From: DATLSM01 sp963722965
Lineage (GTDB): Bacteria > Actinomycetota > Thermoleophilia > Solirubrobacterales > 70-9
Assembly (NCBI GenBank): GCA_963722965.1
Contig: CAVROX010000014.1
Location: 1 to 64,000 of the forward strand
Reading direction: 5' to 3'
Length of the DNA: 64,000 bases
The notes below the pieces were generated by a model that did not search any database, was not told the DNA's origin, and saw only the letters and a program-made list of their open reading frames with translations. The first letter of the stretch is position 1, and each line of letters begins with the position of its first letter. Shown here in pieces: positions 62,223 through 64,000 of this stretch. The translations under genes were made by a program, and so were the position numbers.

Positions 62223-63418
62223 TGTATGCGACCCGCTCCCGCCAGGCTCGCCCGGAGCCGTTCGTCGCTCGCCCCGGCCTCGCCGAGCGCCTTGGCCTCC
62301 CCTACATGGACGCGCTGTTGGCCCTCTCTGCGATTGGGTTGATCGCCTTCAGCGTCTTCGTCTTGGGCCAGGCGACCCTGCAGGACGTTCCCGGCAACCC
62401 CCACTACTACGTCGATCGCCAGATCGTCTACGGCCTGCTCGGCGTCGCGGGGATGCTGGCGTTGACCCGCGTTGACTACTCGCGCTTCCGTGAGCTGCGG
62501 GTCGGCATCTACACCTTCCTCTGCGCCAGCATCGCGCTTATCTTCGTCTTCGGGATCGCAGCGCGCGGCTCGCGGCGCGCTTTCGAACTCCCCTTCTTCA
62601 GTTTCCAGCCATCTGAGCTCGGCAAGCTCCTGCTCGTGCTTGCGCTCGCCGGGTTCGTCATCGATGGCGCCAGGCGCGGTTCCGATCGGCAGCGCACGGT
62701 GCGCTACCTATGTCTGGGTCTGGCACCGGCTGCGCTCGTATTTCTGCAGCCCGACCTCGGCACCTCCCTGGTGTTCGGGGTCGCAACACTCGCCGTGATG
62801 TACTTCGGAGGCGTCCGCTGGACGCACTTCGCTGTGATCGGCACTGCCCTCGTTGCACTTATCACCCTGGTCATGGTGGTGGCCCCGGCAGTCGGAACCC
62901 CGCTGCTGAAGGGCTACCAAGCGGAAAGACTCACCTCTTTCTTGAACCCCAGCCAAAACCCACGCAACGCTGGCTACCAGCAGCACCAAGCACTGATCGC
63001 CATCGGCTCCGGGGAGAAGACCGGGCGCGGCGATCAGGCGACACAGACGCGGCTTGACTTCGTCCCTGAGCGCAGCACCGACTTCATCTTCGCGGTGATC
63101 GGTGAGCGCTACGGATTCCTCGGGGCCGCGTTCGTCCTATCCCTATACGCCCTGCTGATCTGGCGGGCGCTGCGGATCGTGACGCTCTCGAAGAACTCCT
63201 ACGGAACCCTCGTGGCGGGCGGCATTGCCGTCTCGCTGCTGTTCCAGGTCTTCGTCAACGTGGGGATGAACCTCGGGATCATGCCGATCACCGGGATTCC
63301 CCTGCCACTGATGAGCTACGGAGGCTCCTCCGTGCTCGCGACGTTTTTGGCGATTGGCGTACTCCAGAGCATCCACATCCAAGCGCGGCTCAGCCAGAAG
63401 GGCAGGTTCGCCTGGTGA
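62222..63418 (+). CDS. rodA: Rod shape-determining protein RodA (SEDS glycosyltransferase)
   Basis: Peptidoglycan polymerase partnered with PBP2. 398 residues, about ten helices; FFSFQPSELGKLLLVLALA, FLQPDLGTSLVFGVATLAVM with the catalytic-type Asp, DFVPERSTDFIFAVIGERYG and MPITGIPLPLMSYGGSS are all present. A 25-residue polar leader precedes the first helix. Start overlaps the mrdA stop (TGATG). Confidence 0.96.
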   Translation: MYATRSRQARPEPFVARPGLAERLGLPYMDALLALSAIGLIAFSVFVLGQATLQDVPGNPHYYVDRQIVYGLLGVAGMLALTRVDYSRFRELRVGIYTFLCASIALIFVFGIAARGSRRAFELPFFSFQPSELGKLLLVLALAGFVIDGARRGSDRQRTVRYLCLGLAPAALVFLQPDLGTSLVFGVATLAVMYFGGVRWTHFAVIGTALVALITLVMVVAPAVGTPLLKGYQAERLTSFLNPSQNPRNAGYQQHQALIAIGSGEKTGRGDQATQTRLDFVPERSTDFIFAVIGERYGFLGAAFVLSLYALLIWRALRIVTLSKNSYGTLVAGGIAVSLLFQVFVNVGMNLGIMPITGIPLPLMSYGGSSVLATFLAIGVLQSIHIQARLSQKGRFAW

Positions 63419-63472
63419 TCCATCACAGGGTGGCCGGCGAATATGCGTACCTATCTGAACTGAGCTGATCAA

Positions 63473-64000
63473 ATGAACAAGACAATTCTGGTTTCGGCCG
63501 ACAGCGGCGAGACCCGCGTGGCCGTCCTCGAATCCAAGGCCAAGGGCGGCAAGCGCGAGGTCGCCGAGGTCTACATCGAGCGCCGCAGCAGCGCTCGATC
63601 GCCGGCAACATCTACCGCGGCAAGGTCGACAACGTCCTGCCCGGCATGGAGGCCGCCTTCGTCGACATCGGCCTCGAGAAGAACGGCTTCCTCTACGTCG
63701 ACGAGATCGTCGGCCCGGAGGCGAGAGGCCGCAAGCGGCCGCGCCGGCAAGCGCATCCAGGAGCTGATCAAGCCGGGGCCAGGAGATCCTCGTGCAGGTG
63801 GTCAAGGACCCGATGGAGACAAGGGCGCGCGGCTGACGACCGAGCATCTCGCTCGCCGGGCCGCTACCTCGTCTACGTCCCCGCAGGGCGAGCGGCGTCG
63901 GGCGTCTCGCGCCGGCTCGACGGACGACGAGCGCGACCGGCTGCGCGATCGTCAAGGTCGACTCGCACCCGAAGGCGGGCGGCGTGATCGTCCGCACCGC
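63473..64000 (+). CDS. Ribonuclease E/G N-terminus (frame disruptions, runs off window)
   Basis: Endoribonuclease of the RNase E/G family that processes rRNA and mRNA. It begins NKTILVSADSGETRVAVLES, and after about 40 codons the S1 domain appears in another frame (SIAGNIYRGKVDNVLPGMEA, then VDIGLEKNGFLYVDEI). Further pieces (KRIQELIKPG, EILVQVVKDP, RYLVYVP) occur in changing frames to the window end. The first shift is near 63590 and at least four more follow. The protein is conserved through the shifts, so sequence error is likelier than a pseudogene. Confidence 0.85.
   Translation, partial: MNKTILVSADSGETRVAVLESKAKGGKREVAEVYIERRSSARSPATSTAARSTTSCPAWRPPSSTSASRRTASSTSTRSSARRREAASGRAGKRIQELIKPGPGDPRAGGQGPDGDKGARLTTEHLARRAATSSTSPQGERRRASRAGSTDDERDRLRDRQGRLAPEGGRRDRPHR

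Overview
The window looks like a chromosomal segment of a high-GC actinobacterium, most plausibly class Thermoleophilia (Solirubrobacterales-like). This rests on the strong GC bias, frequent GTG starts and 1-4 bp gene overlaps, the gene order tig-clpP-clpX-valS-folC-ndk-maf-mreBCD-mrdA-rodA-RNase E/G, and secreted proteins of a style I associate with that class (the ANVMSTIAVFLLLGGG leader and the PNG-TTYKFQYG repeat). The lineage is an inference; no rRNA or tRNA gene was seen to confirm it.

Layout. 1-1.1 kb: 5' part of an IS110 transposase with a cytosine-rich leader. 1.2-5.6 kb: orphan zinc-finger anti-sigma protein, ClC chloride channel with CBS domains, and a drug-type ABC exporter; the last two are each preceded by a related palindrome. 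5.7-13.4 kb: two secreted repeat proteins, a processive GT2 glycosyltransferase, a RibD-like reductase, a glyoxalase plus a glyoxalase remnant, Lgt, and a broken polysaccharide deacetylase. 13.5-19 kb: a ferric-reductase-like heme membrane pair, a split b6-type cytochrome operon, and a GAF histidine kinase divergent from a LuxR-type regulator. 19-27.7 kb: PEP synthase, MFS exporter, aldehyde dehydrogenase / DUF779 / alcohol dehydrogenase, phosphoribosyltransferase, and a CBS site-2 protease. 27.7-33.6 kb: flippase-like membrane protein, b-type membrane protein, DoxX-Rieske fusion, OmpR/HK pair, PadR regulator, cysteine-free DksA-like protein. 33.6-38.7 kb: AcuC-like deacetylase divergent from a GNAT/NDP-forming CoA-ligase fusion, then an FAD oxidoreductase. 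38.8-40.6 kb: a less GC-rich degenerate island with a secreted protein, a broken paralogue and an integrase tail. 40.6-43.9 kb: ZIP transporter and ABC exporter operon. 44-46 kb: encapsulin operon (encapsulated ferritin, shell, membrane Usp-like protein) behind a palindrome-rich promoter. 46-64 kb: GH15 glucanase and the conserved proteostasis / folate / cell-shape block.

Functional themes. Iron and redox handling recurs (encapsulated ferritin, ferric-reductase-like cytochrome, b6-type cytochrome, DoxX-Rieske). The 48-64 kb block is conserved housekeeping: trigger factor and ClpXP for proteostasis, then the Rod complex (MreB, MreC, MreD, PBP2, RodA) for side-wall synthesis, ending in RNase E/G.

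Sequence quality. Several conserved genes carry indels. Those in clpX, valS and the RNase E/G start are dense, with reading frame repeatedly lost and regained while the protein stays conserved, so they look like sequence errors rather than real decay. Isolated shifts in the GNAT-CoA ligase and mrdA may be the same. The polysaccharide deacetylase, the secreted-protein paralogue at 39.6-40.1 kb and the integrase tail look more like true remnants.
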